NCBI GenBank assembly: GCA_002205965.3
Contig: NADL03000194.1
Coordinates: forward strand, 44,489-108,488
Source of the DNA: Kappaphycus alvarezii
Lineage: Eukaryota > Rhodophyta > Florideophyceae > Gigartinales > Solieriaceae
Reading direction: 5' to 3'
DNA: 64,000 nucleotides
Part shown: positions 11,231-21,495 of the stretch, one piece after another
Numbering within the stretch: position 1 is the stretch's first letter
How the letters are laid out: each line of letters begins with the position of its first letter
Made by a program: the position numbers and the translations under genes
Notes under the pieces: model-generated
Told to the model about the DNA's origin: nothing
What the model saw: the letters and a program-made list of their open reading frames with translations, nothing else
The model's database searches: none

Positions 11231-11784
11231 TGTGAAAATTGACCAAATATTTTAATCTCTATCCCGGTGTCCTACAGTGATGCTGAATTGTGGAGCAATA
11301 TTTTTATTGAGGCCCACAATTTATATTTATTATGAATCATCAAGGAATAATTTTATCTATTTTACACTGGCACTATTTTATGCTGAATTCAGTGTGAAAT
11401 AATTTTTATGTCCTACAGTTGGGTTTTTATATTATACAGGCTATAATTACTACATTTATGCTACCAACAAATTATTATCTGGATGATTGCTTACCTGGAA
11501 AATACTGCAATAATTATTGCTGAGCCTAAATTATGTCTACCAAAATTATTGAACGGCTCACCTGATTTTTGTAGCAGGTTCACCCTGGCGTAGAGTATAA
11601 GTAGTCTAGGTTGTTAGAAATATTTTTACATCCTCGGGCTATCGAAATATTCCCCTCGATCAGATATTATTAAATTTGGTTTTCTATTCATTATTCATTC
11701 TAAGTCCGATTGTGGCATTTATTTATTTATTCAAGTTGGAACTATTTATTATTATTTGGATCTACCTATCCCAATTATTTTGCA
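11231..11784 (+). repeat. 3' LTR of copia-1
   Basis: 554 bp with TG...CA ends, nearly identical to 6235-6784. It is followed directly by LINE1 RT coding sequence starting AACAGGCAGTG. Confidence 0.95.
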
Positions 11785-13590
11785 AACAGGCAGTGAATCC
11801 CAGCACTCCGTTGGCCAAGAAGGACGGGACTCCCCGACCCATCGCCGTTGGTGAAACGCTTCGTAGATTGATGGACAGCTGCTTGATGAAACGAGCAACG
11901 AGAAAAGCTGCCAACTATTTCCAACCGCTGCAACTGGGCATCGCCACAAAGGCCAGCACCGACACCATCGTCCACAGTGTCCGTAGGGTTGTTGACAAGT
12001 TTGGGACTCGATCTGAGTACGCTAAGCTCACAGTACACCTATCCCTGCCCAAATGCAGGGTCTGGTGGCCTACAGCGCCGTCGGCGCCCGTTTAATGCTT
12101 ATAACCGAAGGAGCTGAAGCAAGAATATAGCAAGGTTACACTTGTCCTAAACGCCCCCGTCGGTTACTCGGACTGGACGAACAAATTCTTCACCACTCAA
12201 TTCCAGTCCCTCGAACCGTTCCTTGAAGCCTTCATTCACATTAACAATACGCAAGTGGTTTTTCAGCTTTTGCGCAATTGCTTCGGGTTATGCAAGATAG
12301 GATACCCCCTTCACGTGGTGCCACCCTCTTGCATGGCGGATAGGGCCGCTATGTTCGACGCCATGATAGAGCGATGTCTCCGGACACTCGCCGGAGGAGT
12401 ACTGGACTCGGATATATTCCGAGAACTCCAACTACCGGTGAAACCCCTGGACCCTAAGGAACCCACCCTCGGCTTAAGGTTCACATCGGCGAAAAGCATC
12501 GCGGGGGCCGCTTTCCTTGCCTCCAGCGCAGCTGCGAACAGGCTGGCCACCGGAATCTTGCCGGCACCTATCGCCGATCTTACGACGTACAATAATGCCG
12601 TCCGCGCCCACCGAATATGGTCGATCTCCTGTCTGCCCTCATGACTCCTACCCTTTAGTGTATTTTGCTCAAGCAAAACCCCTCCGCAACAGACACTAGC
12701 GGAAGCAGTCCATGCGGCAGTACAAGAAGAGATCCCTCTCGGCAACCAACGAATTCAGGCTTTACGGGCTTGATGGGCCTTCCCGGCGCAAGGAATAGGT
12801 ATATTGAGCTCCGTGCCCCGGCCTCAAGACCAATATTGACGCCCATGAGTTCTCACTGTGGCTCCAGTACTACCTCCAAGTCCCGCTCTTCGCCCCAGAC
12901 ACGCCGTGCCCACGCACAAACTGCCCTGAGGTCCTGACTGCCACTGGGATCACCTCATGCACTGCCTACATGGTGGTCTCCGCACCCGACGACACGACCG
13001 TCGAGTCGTCCTCCTCGCCCAAGGCTTGCAGAAGGCAGCCCGTCATCCGGCCATCGAGCGGCGACAGGGGCTTCACAACACAAGGCCGGATATCCAGGCA
13101 ATGGGTAGCAACGGAGGAACGGACTTTTTTGACCTCACTTTCGTCAATCCTCTTGCGCCCTCCAATAGGAGAGTGCGTACTTTCAACCCACTCACCTCCC
13201 TCAACGCAGCCATCTCCGCAAAACGTAGAAGGTATGAGCCACTGCTCGCGACGGCTGCTAGACGAAGGCTTGTGCCCATCCCAATATCCACCCTTGGAGG
13301 CTGGCACCCAGACGCGTACGTGGTGCTAGCAGATGTCGCGCGGAACGTGGCCGTTCGAGAGATGCAGACCTATGGGATGGTTAGAGAGGTGCTCACCAAA
13401 AGGCACGCTGCTGCTGCCGACATGTCCAACGCGGCATGCCTGTTCGCTGGCATTGAGCCGGCCCTGTAAGGAAGGTCACGTACTGTAGTGTTACCCATCA
13501 GCGATGACTTATCCCGCATAACGCTTTAGCCGTGTGGATGTAACCGACCACATTTTCCATGCACTAAAATAACCCAAAAATTCCTCCTTT
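11785..13590 (+). mobile_element. LINE1 copy B, RT core deleted
   Basis: It starts in the RT N-terminal part (AKKDGTPRPIAVGETLRRL, about 11810-11870; then YFQPLQLGIATKAS). At about 12028-12034, just where motif A (DLKNAF in other copies) should begin, it jumps to the KCRVWWPTAP region beyond the YxDDG motif. The catalytic core of the polymerase is therefore missing. From 12040 onward it matches copy A almost base for base up to the common tail (about 13590). The left border is exactly the copia-1 3' LTR. Confidence 0.85.
12840..13469 (+). pseudogene. LINE1 copy B zinc motif and endonuclease domain, C-terminus complete
   Basis: It carries the same motifs as copy A: APDTPC, H and C residues near 12955-12985, RPDIQAMG (about 13085), DFFDLTFVNPLAP (about 13120-13160), and ISTLGGWHPDAYVV (about 13285-13325). 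The C-terminus VREVLTKRHAAAADMSNAAC then ends at a stop at 13467-13469. A single missing T (near 12935) breaks the frame relative to copy A. Where A and B differ, one usually keeps the frame, so the ancestral protein was intact. Confidence 0.75.
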
Positions 13591-13787
13591 ACTTCTAAGC
13601 GGCATTGGCGGGGTCTGTTGAAAGTTGCACAAGCTGCTATCCGGAGTTACAGTAGCGAAAGGAGGGAAAAAAGGGGTTTGTTTACTGTACTGTGGCAGGT
13701 GTATTGGCTGCAACCCAATCAAATTACATATCTGAGTGTTACACTGGATCCAGAAAATGAAAGGCGCGTACTGAGTCTGGAAAAGAC

Positions 13788-14341
13788 TGCAAAATAATTG
13801 GGATAGGTAGAACCAAATAATAATAAATAGTTCCAACTTGAATAAATAAATAAATGCCACAATCGGACTTAGAATGAATAATGAATAGAAAACCAAATTT
13901 AATAATATCTGATCGAGGGGAATATTTCGATAGCCCGAGGATGTAAAAATATTTCTAACAACCTAGACTACTTATACTCTACACCAGGGTGAACCTGCTA
14001 CAAAAATCAGGTGAGCCGTTCAATAATTTTGGTAGACATAATTTAGGCTCAGCAATAATTATTGCAGTATTTTCCAGGTAAGCAATCATCCAGATAATAA
14101 TTTGTTGGTAGCATAAATGTAATAATTGTAGCGTGTATAATATAAAAACCCAACTGTAGGACATAAAAATTATTTCACACTGAATTCAGCATAAAATAGT
14201 GCCAGTGTAAAATAGATAAAATTATTCCTTGATGATTCATAATAAATATAAATTGTGGGCCTCAATAAAAATATTGCTCCACAATTCAGCATCAATGTAG
14301 GACACCGGGATAGAGATTAAAATATTTGGTCAATTTTCACA
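13788..14341 (-). repeat. solo LTR of copia-1 with target duplication
   Basis: This 554-bp LTR is in reverse orientation (TGCAAAATAATT...TTTTCACA on the plus strand). The flanks are the perfect duplication AAGAC at 13783-13787 and 14342-14346. No internal sequence is present, as expected after LTR-LTR recombination of a full insertion. Confidence 0.95.
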
Positions 14342-14365
14342 AAGACTGCTGTGTCAGCGGCTTTG

Positions 14366-15218
14366 AAAGGGGGGAATTTTTGGATTATTTTAATGCATAG
14401 AAGATGCGGTCGGTTATATCGACGCCGCTAATGTGTTATGCGGAATAAGTTGTCGCTGAAAGGGTCCCGTGGGGTCAGCACAAGACATGAAAACTATCCA
14501 TTAACGGTGCGCAAACACTGTGCAGACAAGGCTGTACGCCTGTACGTGCTATGGGAATTCTTTCGGAAAATAATCAGTCTGACTTTCCAATCTCGACAAA
14601 TAACTGTTTTAAATCTCAAATCAGTACAGGGGAAATGTGAGGTGTTTTAATATTTGAAAGATATGGTTGGTTGTGGCCCAAAATATCCTAGAGGGTGACC
14701 AGTACTATCTCTTTATTCTCCCGACAAAGCCAGTTCAAGGCCGGCCAGCAGGCATGCTTCGTTGGACATTACGGCCGCGGCAGCGTGCCTTTGGGTAAGC
14801 ACCACTCGGACTTTGCCATAGGTCTCCTCGCCCCAACGGCCACGTTCCGCGCGACATCGTTTAGAACCTAATGAGTGTCTTGTTGTCAACATCACAAAGT
14901 GGATATAGGGATAGGCAGGAGCCTACCTCTCACGGAGGTTACGATAAAATATTCATATCTTGTATGCTTCCCGGGGGCGGCCGCATTAAGGGGGCTCAGT
15001 GGATTAAAAGTGTGCACCCTCCTGTGGGATGGCGACAGCGGGTTGAAGAACGTGACATCAAAGAACTCCGCGCTTCTATTGCTTCCCATCTCCTGGTTGT
15101 CTAGCCTTGTGCGATGGACCCCGTCTCGCGGTTCGACAGCGGGGTGGGGGGCTGCTTTCTGAATGCATTGCACGAAGAGAACGACTTGAAGGTCATGTCG
15201 TCGAGTTCTGTGCCCACT
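14366..15218 (-). mobile_element. LINE1 fragment, minus strand, endonuclease domain and 3' tail
   Basis: From the right, the minus strand encodes RTRRHDLQVV, a degraded PD site (TRLDNQEMG in place of TRPDIQAMG), EFFDVTFFNPLSP, LLPIPISTL and a C-terminus ending LLAGLELALSGE (stop about 14713). A 3' untranslated tail (14366-14490) follows that matches copies A and B. The loss of PD suggests an inactive nuclease. The right border abuts the conserved acidic-protein unit at 15219. Confidence 0.75.
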
Positions 15219-15659
15219 GATAGGGGTAAATCGTCGGGAGAAGAGATATTCAGAACCAACCACCCCAAGAAGGAGGTGTTGCAAGCGACAAAAGTGCTAC
15301 CGTGGTATAGTTGAACAAATAAAAAGGAGTGTATATGGGACAGAGTTGAGAGGGCTACAAGCAAGTATAAAAGGGGCAGGGTCTACCACTGATGCTCTGC
15401 GACCAGCTTAGGAAAAATTTTTCGTGGGTCTGAAGTTGACTCTCAACTTCCTACTACTCGGAGCTTGACCTGAAGTTGTCTGCCAACTTGCTTGACCTCT
15501 CCATGAGGAAGCAGTTTACTCAGCTTATATAGACTTTTGGCTACCTGTAAAGTCCGAACAAAACTACAGAAGATACCAAGAAATGCATAAAAATACTTTG
15601 TGTGGACAATATGCTCTAAGCAAAAGATACTTAAGAAACTAACAATTAATTTGGTCCTC

Positions 15660-16223
15660 TTATTTCCCATTCTCTAAATCAGATCCAAACAACTCCTCTA
15701 AAATATCCATGCTGTCCAAGCAGTCCCCACAAATATCTGCGAATGGCTCACAGCTCTCTATTCCCCCTGGGAGATATCTAGATTACTAAATATATCTCCA
15801 TCCGGTTCCATCGTGGGCACAACTTGATCCATACTCTCCATTCCAGGCCCCACCAGTCCAACACTTTCCATTCCCCCTGTTCCCTCATCCTCCTCCTCCT
15901 CCTCCTCCTCCTCCTCCTCCTCCTCCTCCTCCCCATACTCCTCCTCATCCTCTTCCTCATCCTCCTCATCCTCCTCATCCTCCTCATCCTCCTCATCTTC
16001 TCATCCTCCTCATCCTCCTCCTCCTTCTCCCGAGCCTCGTGCACTAGCTCAGGGGCTAACCATTCCTCGAAGGACTCCCCGCTCTCCTCCTCGACCTTCT
16101 CAGCCTCTCCCTCACTTACCTCCCTCGCTTCTTCTTCTATGAAGAGGCGGCGAGACGAAGGCCATTGATGGGACGGGAAGGGCGGTTTTTGGAAATAGGG
16201 ACAGAGGGGCGAAGGTTGTTCAT
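15660..16223 (-). pseudogene. acidic-protein ORF copy 1, broken at a trinucleotide repeat
   Basis: The start is at 16221-16223 and the ancestral stop at 15660-15662, by comparison with 45879-46460. The N-terminus (LRPSVPISKNRPSRPINGL) and the EEWLAPELV region are kept. About 69 bp present in the other copy are missing at a CGCCGCCT direct repeat (about 16150). In the GAG/CTC repeat the frame changes, so the acidic Glu/Asp run becomes Arg/Met-rich and then meets other frames and stops. No known domain is recognised. Confidence 0.65.
15888..16024. repeat. TCC/GGA microsatellite
   Basis: A perfect TCC run spans about 15888-15932, followed by imperfect TCC/TCA units to about 16024. The matching position in the intact copy (46150-46210) is a shorter, interrupted GAG/GAA tract encoding Glu. 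Confidence 0.9.
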
Positions 16224-16300
16224 TTTGATAGACGTCGGGGAACGGGAGGCAATGTAGGGTGTTTTGGGTGTGTGGGGGGAGAGAGGTGATGAGTAAAATG

Positions 16301-16805
16301 ATCGGGGGCATTTGGAACTTAGAATAAAGGGGTTTAAATAGGCTCCCGGGCAGGTTCTATAGATTAGGAATAGGTAAAATAAATCTGCAAGGGATTTTGT
16401 AGTATTGCATTTGCGCCCTTTTTCTCAAAAAACGAATTTGGAGGAGGAGTAAGCAAAAAGGGAAAAAGAACTTGATTCGGGATCGAATCAGAGGGGTAGA
16501 TACAGTATAAAAATATCTAGATAAAATGGAAGTAAATTTGGGGAGGACCGCGGTAATGATAAGCGAGGTTCAGGGAGGACGAGGAAGGACCGGAACTATA
16601 AGCAAATTTGGACAAGGAGAGGTAGTACAGTAAACTATAGGCCTGTAGATGACGGCGACAAAAAAAATCTGCGCCTAACACCCACCATGCTACAATGGAG
16701 GAGGTGATCCCGAAGCAGTCGAGGGTCTCGGGGCAGTTTCGTCTCGAGCACGGCACGTCCGAAGGGAACAGCGGGACTTGGAAGAGGTATTGGGGCCACA
16801 CCGCG
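16301..16805. other. no gene recognised
   Basis: About 500 bp with no credible ORF and no match to the element families in this window. Confidence 0.5.
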
Positions 16806-16817
16806 AATTCACGAGAG

Positions 16818-16890
16818 GAGGGGAAAAGGTTCGGGTGTTTTACTCTTGGAAGATATATCCGATCTATCCCATGGTTTTCCTGACAGCCAC
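16818..16890 (-). mobile_element. tail-type mini-insertion, 73 bp, 12-bp target duplication
   Basis: The minus-strand unit ends in the shared CCAAA/CCCC-rich 3' tail. It is flanked by AATTCACGAGAG at 16806-16817 and 16891-16902. It belongs to the dispersed family described in the findings. Confidence 0.85.
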
Positions 16891-16905
16891 AATTCACGAG
16901 AGATG

Positions 16906-16948
16906 GGGAGGTTTGGGTGCTTTACTCTTGGAATGTATGTTTCATCTA
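16906..16948 (-). repeat. tail-type mini-insertion, partial
   Basis: Contains GTTTGGGTGCTTTACTCTTG, the reverse of the shared tail; no target duplication found. Confidence 0.6.
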
Positions 16949-16952
16949 TTGA

Positions 16953-17040
16953 CACGAGAGTCAATATTGGTCTTGAGACGGGAGCAAGGGGCGCAGTATA
17001 CCGATTCCTTGGCACCGGGGAGGGCCATAGAGGCACGGAA
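16953..17040 (-). pseudogene. LINE1 fragment (linker before zinc motif)
   Basis: The minus strand encodes LPGAKESVYCAPCSRLKTNI, matching the linker of copy A near 5230-5310. Only about 30 codons remain. Confidence 0.65.
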
Positions 17041-17081
17041 TGCTTGCCTTCTTTGATCCCCGGGTGGAATACTTTCCCAGA

Positions 17082-17124
17082 CCGGATATATCTTCCAAGA
17101 GTAAAACACCCAAACCTTTCCCCC
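17082..17124 (+). repeat. tail-type mini-insertion
   Basis: GGATATATCTTCCAAGAG followed by the shared TAAAACACCCAAACC tail and a C run; no clear target duplication. Confidence 0.65.
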
Positions 17125-17996
17125 ACGAGGACGTAGCTCCATTCCCCGAGCAGACTTTACCCAGTTCCGACGAAATATTCACAACTTACATTCCAGTGCA
17201 ATCACACAGATCCACACGCTTCTGATCCGTCCTGAGTGAATCGCTAGCAACTATCATGTGCGAATCATCGCGGGCATGTGTACAATGACGTACCGACGCC
17301 GCAGTGAAGTTGTCCAAAGTGTTTTTGTTTCCTTCTGTGATGCTTTTAAACACGTCAGCTCCCTCAAGAGATCCCGGTTCAAATGAGGCCCAATCCAGCA
17401 GAGACAAATTGAGGGAGCGGTTTGAACCATGGAACGCAGGGCAATTCTAATCATTTTGGCAAAAAGCTCTTAAACACGCATTTTCCAGAGCTCATACGAC
17501 CCCAACGCCCCGAGAGCAGAAACAGGCCAACCTCCACCGGGCCATAAGACTCGCCAGAGAAGGCGCCTCTGGCAAAGCGGCACAGGCCCTAGGTTCATTA
17601 GGTGTCATTCCGGAAACAAAATGTGCGTCCGACACCCTTCGCGCAACGCATCCTCAAGCTCCAGGAGATGACGAGGAACGATTTGTAACCCCCACAGACC
17701 CCACAATCAAACCGATTCGAAGGACGAAGTACTGCGAGTTGTTCGTTTTTTTCCACCCGGGTGTAGCCCCTGGCGGATCAGTCCTTCACCCTTTTCACGT
17801 TGATGAGCTATTAAAGGCCCCTACATCTTCCTCCCAGGAGGAATTCTCCCAATAACTCACAGAACTCGTGAAAGTATTGGCGTCTGGGAAAGCTCCCATA
17901 ACGCTCGCACCCTGGGTTGCTTTAGCCCCACTCACGTCACTAACGAAGAAGGACATGACCCCGCGCCCCATTGCTATGGGGTAAACTTTAATAAGT

Positions 17997-18052
17997 CAAA
18001 TTTACTGGGTACCAACCCACATATCTACCACAGTAAATTAACCCCCCATTTC
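17997..18052 (+). mobile_element. short LINE1 C/D-type 3' tail inserted in copy C RT
   Basis: CAAATTTACTGGGTACC...CAGTAAATTAACCCC matches the end of copy D (60268-60322) and interrupts RT coding sequence that is continuous in copy D. AATTTACTG and CAGTAAATT form a short inverted repeat. No clear target duplication is visible. Confidence 0.65.
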
Positions 18053-19406
18053 AAAAGAAGACTGGTGAGCAGCTGCCTCGCAATTCGAGTCGATGACAAC
18101 GCACTACGCTGCTTTCAGCCGCTGCATGTCGGTATTGCCACAAAATCAGGAACTGACACTGTGGTTCACGGAGTACGGCGCATTGTCAACAATTCGGCAC
18201 CAGTCCTGACTATGCTCTTCTATCGGTGGACCTAAGGAACGACTTCAACCTCTGCAGCCGTGCAGGCTTTTCCAAGGCCGTCAAGAATCTTTTTCCGCAG
18301 TTACTACCCTGGGTTTTGTACTGCTACAACAACGATCCAGCGTTCGTATGGACTGGATTCGAGACGATACGGAGTGTCTTGGGAACTCAGCAAGGAGACC
18401 CACTCAGCGGCTTGCTTTTCGCCCTAGTCCTCCAACCTCTCGCTATAAAAATTCGTGAGTTGTTATCTTCATTCCCCGAAGAGGACACAGAGTTGGAAAC
18501 CTTGCTTTTTAAACTTTGATACCATGATGGTGGTTGTATTGTAGCCAAACACACGGCATTACTCGAGTTCATCGAAGTTTTGTCCTCCCTGGAAGGCAAA
18601 CTTCTTGGGCTTCATCTCGCCAGCCAGAAATGCAAGATTTGGTGACCCACAGCCCCCGTCTTCTCAGTCCAAGCAGCCTACCCCGCTGACATGTTGCAGG
18701 AATACTGCGAAAGGGTTGTCATCTTGAACGCTCCGGTGGGTTATAATGCGTTCATGGAAAAGAACATCCTGGACAATTTCCACAACCTCGAACTTCTTAT
18801 CATTGCCATCACCAAGCTGGAAGACTCGCAAGTTTCGTTCCAACTACTTCGATGCTGTTTGGGGGGTCTACGAGTTGGAATCTTCTTCGAGTCGTTCCGC
18901 CTTCCTGTACAAGGAAAGGGGCCGAGAATTTTGACGGCCTATTCGAGAACTGTGTCCGACAATTGGCGGGTGGATTGCTTGATAGTACCATATTTAAGGA
19001 ACTGCAACTGCCCATCAAGCCGATCGAGGACAAAAAGGCGACTTTTGGAATTGGCTTGACATCAGAGAACGACTTTTGCGTTGCTTCATTCCTCGCGTCC
19101 AAGACCGACTCGAGCCAGTTGTGCGCAAAATTCTTACCGGTTTCCACCAAACAACTGACCCATAGCAATGAAGCCCTCCAAGCTTTTGACATATGGAATG
19201 CCTCCTGTCGATCTTCGGATAGACTTCCGTTTAGCAACTTCTGCTCAAACAACCCACCACCACAGAAGAAGCTTACGGACGCAGTCCACGCAGCTGCGCA
19301 GGAATAGTTACCGCCTGGCAATACCAGTACCCGTGCTTTCCGCGTCCTCATGTCACTACCTGGAGCTCAGGGATGGGTCCACTGTTCGCTTTGTGCGCTT
19401 TGTGCG

Positions 19407-19506
19407 CTGTAGGTATACCCTTTTTGAGTCGATTGCGGTTGTCTGGAAAACCATGGGATAGGTCGGAAATATCTTCCAACAGTAAAACACCCAAACGTTT
19501 CCCCCT
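19407..19506 (+). mobile_element. tail-type mini-insertion, 100 bp, 9-bp target duplication
   Basis: It interrupts LINE1 copy C between the linker and the zinc motif. CTTTGTGCG lies at 19398-19406 and again at 19507-19515; a further copy at 19389-19397 makes the left side tandem. Copy D lacks the insert at the same point (about 59515). It is one of the longest family members. Confidence 0.85.
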
Positions 19507-20204
19507 CTTTGTGCGGGGTTGAGGACACAATCAGGAGAAAGGATTTCTCGCTGTGGCTGCAGTACTTCTGCTAAACTCTGTTTTCGCCCCTGACACTCCT
19601 TGCCCGAAGCCTGGGTGCCCCGAGGCACTTGACACTCGTGGTGACCATTTGCTGCATTGTCGTTATGAATGCTAGCGCAACAATCGCTACAAAAATCGGT
19701 TTGCTTTGCTAGGCAATGATCTTTGACGGGCAGCTCTGCGCCCTTTTATCGAACCGCTTGTGCATCATCAACACCGAGCAAGACCAGACTTCAGAGCCAT
19801 GGGTGCCGCAGGTGCAATTGACTATTTCGACATAACATTTGTCAATCCACTGGCTCCCTCTCATTCCAGAGTCCCAACTTTCAACACGATGGCCAGTCTC
19901 AATGCGGCGAGCGCGAAAAAAAGGGCGGAAGTACCAGAGCTTTCTCGCGGAATTACTGGAGAGGAGCAGGCTAGTTCCTGTTCCAATCTCTACTTTTGGC
20001 TGATGGCATCCAGAGGCGTTTCCAGTGGTCACTGAGCTTGCAAGAACCGTCGCCAGCCGCGCATTGGAACGGTTTTCGGGGATCGGGGCATTCTCCTACA
20101 GCGAAACTCGGCGTTGACAGTAAATTCTAACGCTGCTAGTCTGCTGGCTTGCACCATCGACTTTCTGGCAGCTGTTACTGGTGCTAGCATTCGACAGCAA
20201 TGAT

Positions 20205-20330
20205 TTATTCATTGCTTCGACCATCGGTACATGTATCTGATATGACATTCGGTCTTACAACTCCAACTGATTTCTAGCCAATCAATACATCTCAATAAAG
20301 AGACCACCCTTTTCCCTAATTGGGAAAGTC
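20205..20330 (+). repeat. repeat shared with 31705-31800, possible LINE tail
   Basis: TTACAACTCCAA, AGCCAA, TACAT and TCAATA occur in the same order at 31711-31795, each followed by an A/C-rich CCCTTTT end. The shape resembles the LINE1 tails, but no coding sequence is attached. Confidence 0.5.
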
Positions 20331-21495
20331 CTTGACTACAGACAGGAGAGTAACCAAATCGAGTGGGCGTCCAAAGCGTCTTTGTGCGTTGCGAAGCTCC
20401 TGAGAGGAGTGGGTAGAACAACTCTGCACAACCTGCTGGTGGCCGAGCTGAAGGTGAGTAAGGCACTTGCAGCGATGTTCTTGGCGAAGTCAATCCGATC
20501 CCAAGGGATTGCCGCTTCGCATCCAGTGATTTCACTGCAAGCTGGAGCTCAGCAGAATACTTCCGAATCCAGGACCACCCCTGCCAGTGTGCGGACGCAG
20601 CGCTCCATCACGTCGTCGAACATGGCGGCGCCCTCGGCTGTGGACGATATCGGGACTACGCGCTGTAGGTAGCCGAGCTTGCAAGTCAAAAGCAATTTTC
20701 GGAACAGCTTGAATGCTATTTGCGTATCCTCGTGGTCGGTGATGGACTCAAGGAACGGTTCGAGGGACTGAACGTGCGTAGTGAAAGTTCTGTTGGTGAA
20801 GGTCTCTGAGCCGACTGGAGCGCTGCGGACGGGTCTGTCCTCACTATATTTTCGTTGTAGGATCTTCAGGTAGAGGCACTGCACGGATTCTGGTGGGGCC
20901 GTCAGCCACCAGACTTTGCATTCTGGCAAGGAGAAATGCAAACCCCCTGGTCGTGGCGCAAAGACACGAGAAGATTTCAAATGTGCGGCGGAGTTGATCA
21001 TGGCGCGCAATGATTTACCTGCGTCATGGGACCACAGTTAGAGCATCATGCGGCCCATTTGCTTGTCTTCCTCGTCTTGGGAACTTGGAAGTTCTTGGAT
21101 CTTGAGTAACGGGGTGCAGAACCAAGTTGAAGAGTAGGTCGACGAGGTTGCCCTTCTGATGCATCCCTTGCATGCTTCTGATAGTGTGGCGACCGGTCCA
21201 CAGCTTTGCTGCTCGAAAGCATAGCAGTGCGAGACCCCACGTAGTAATTCTGGGAGGAGGTCCAAAAGGCTTCCAGGAAAGCAGCAAGACTGCACAAATT
21301 AAACTCATTTTTCAAGTCTATAGTCAGCATGCCGTATACGTAATCCGTTTTAAACTTTTGAAAAACACGTCGGACGTGGTTGACAGCTTTTTGGTTCCAG
21401 CTCGATTGGCTATCCCCACTTGGAGGGGCTGCAGGTACTTCTGGGTGGCTGGGGAATGATGGGGTAGTTTATTTCGTCGTCTAACTCTTCTAGCG
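20331..21495 (-). pseudogene. LINE1 copy E, RT and linker, minus strand
   Basis: Reading from 21495 on the minus strand: YLQPLQVGIANRAGT (about 21440), TIDLKNEFNLCSLAAF (about 21325), CIRRATSSTYSS in place of the QQGDPLSGLLF motif, then KCKVWWLTAP (about 20915), FTTHVQSLEPFLES (about 20780) and a linker to about 20340. The region that should hold YxDDG (about 21000-21060) is broken. The copy lies head to head with copy G at about 21495. Confidence 0.75.

Larger units (their letters stand above)
6235..11784 (+). mobile_element. copia-1 retrotransposon, full length, GalEa-like lineage
   Basis: This 5550-bp element has LTRs at 6235-6784 and 11231-11784, a primer-binding site, Gag, protease, integrase, RT, RNase H and a polypurine tract, in Ty1/copia order (integrase before RT). 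It is far more AT-rich than copia-2. The five bases on each side (CGTAC left, AACAG right) do not match, so the usual 5-bp target duplication is missing. Both flanks are LINE1 copies of one subfamily. The Gag and the integrase (HVCGHSNYDD; KNYIESKHKILR) resemble what I recall of the GalEa clade; that placement is an inference. Confidence 0.93.
15219..16300 (-). repeat. acidic-protein unit, copy 1 (minus), paralogue of 45879-46903
   Basis: About 1 kb is conserved with the plus-strand unit at 45879-46903, including noncoding sequence downstream of the ORF up to the shared edge at CCCCTATCAG. Conservation of noncoding DNA implies a recent duplication or a mobile unit. The segment contains TATAAAAGG on the plus strand at 15365-15373, whose role is unknown. 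Confidence 0.75.
17126..20175 (+). mobile_element. LINE1 copy C, near full length, many breaks
   Basis: It follows copy D (57030-60322) in order. N-terminal DEIFTTYIPVQSH is near 17170, and VFVSFCDAF matches VFLFPSVML of D. The RT has YFQPLQ-like and GIATKSG segments (18110-18150), DLRNDFNLCSRAGF (about 18232), GTQQGDPLSGLLFALVLQP (about 18384) and YHDGGCIVA (about 18520). The linker, with VVPPSC in a shifted frame, is about 18890, and the endonuclease (DIRAMG-like, DYFDITFVNPLAP) is about 19780-19860. The second catalytic Asp of YxDDG is changed to Gly. Two small insertions interrupt it (17997-18052 and 19407-19506). Confidence 0.82.

Noticed and set aside
15778-16311. Arg/Met-rich protein on the minus strand
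   Set aside because: The Arg-Arg run is the GAG repeat read in the wrong frame; the paralogue at 45879 shows the true frame is Glu-rich.
17997-18052. MITE with terminal inverted repeats (AATTTACTG/CAGTAAATT)
   Set aside because: The same sequence forms the 3' end of LINE1 copy D, so it is better explained as a LINE tail insertion.
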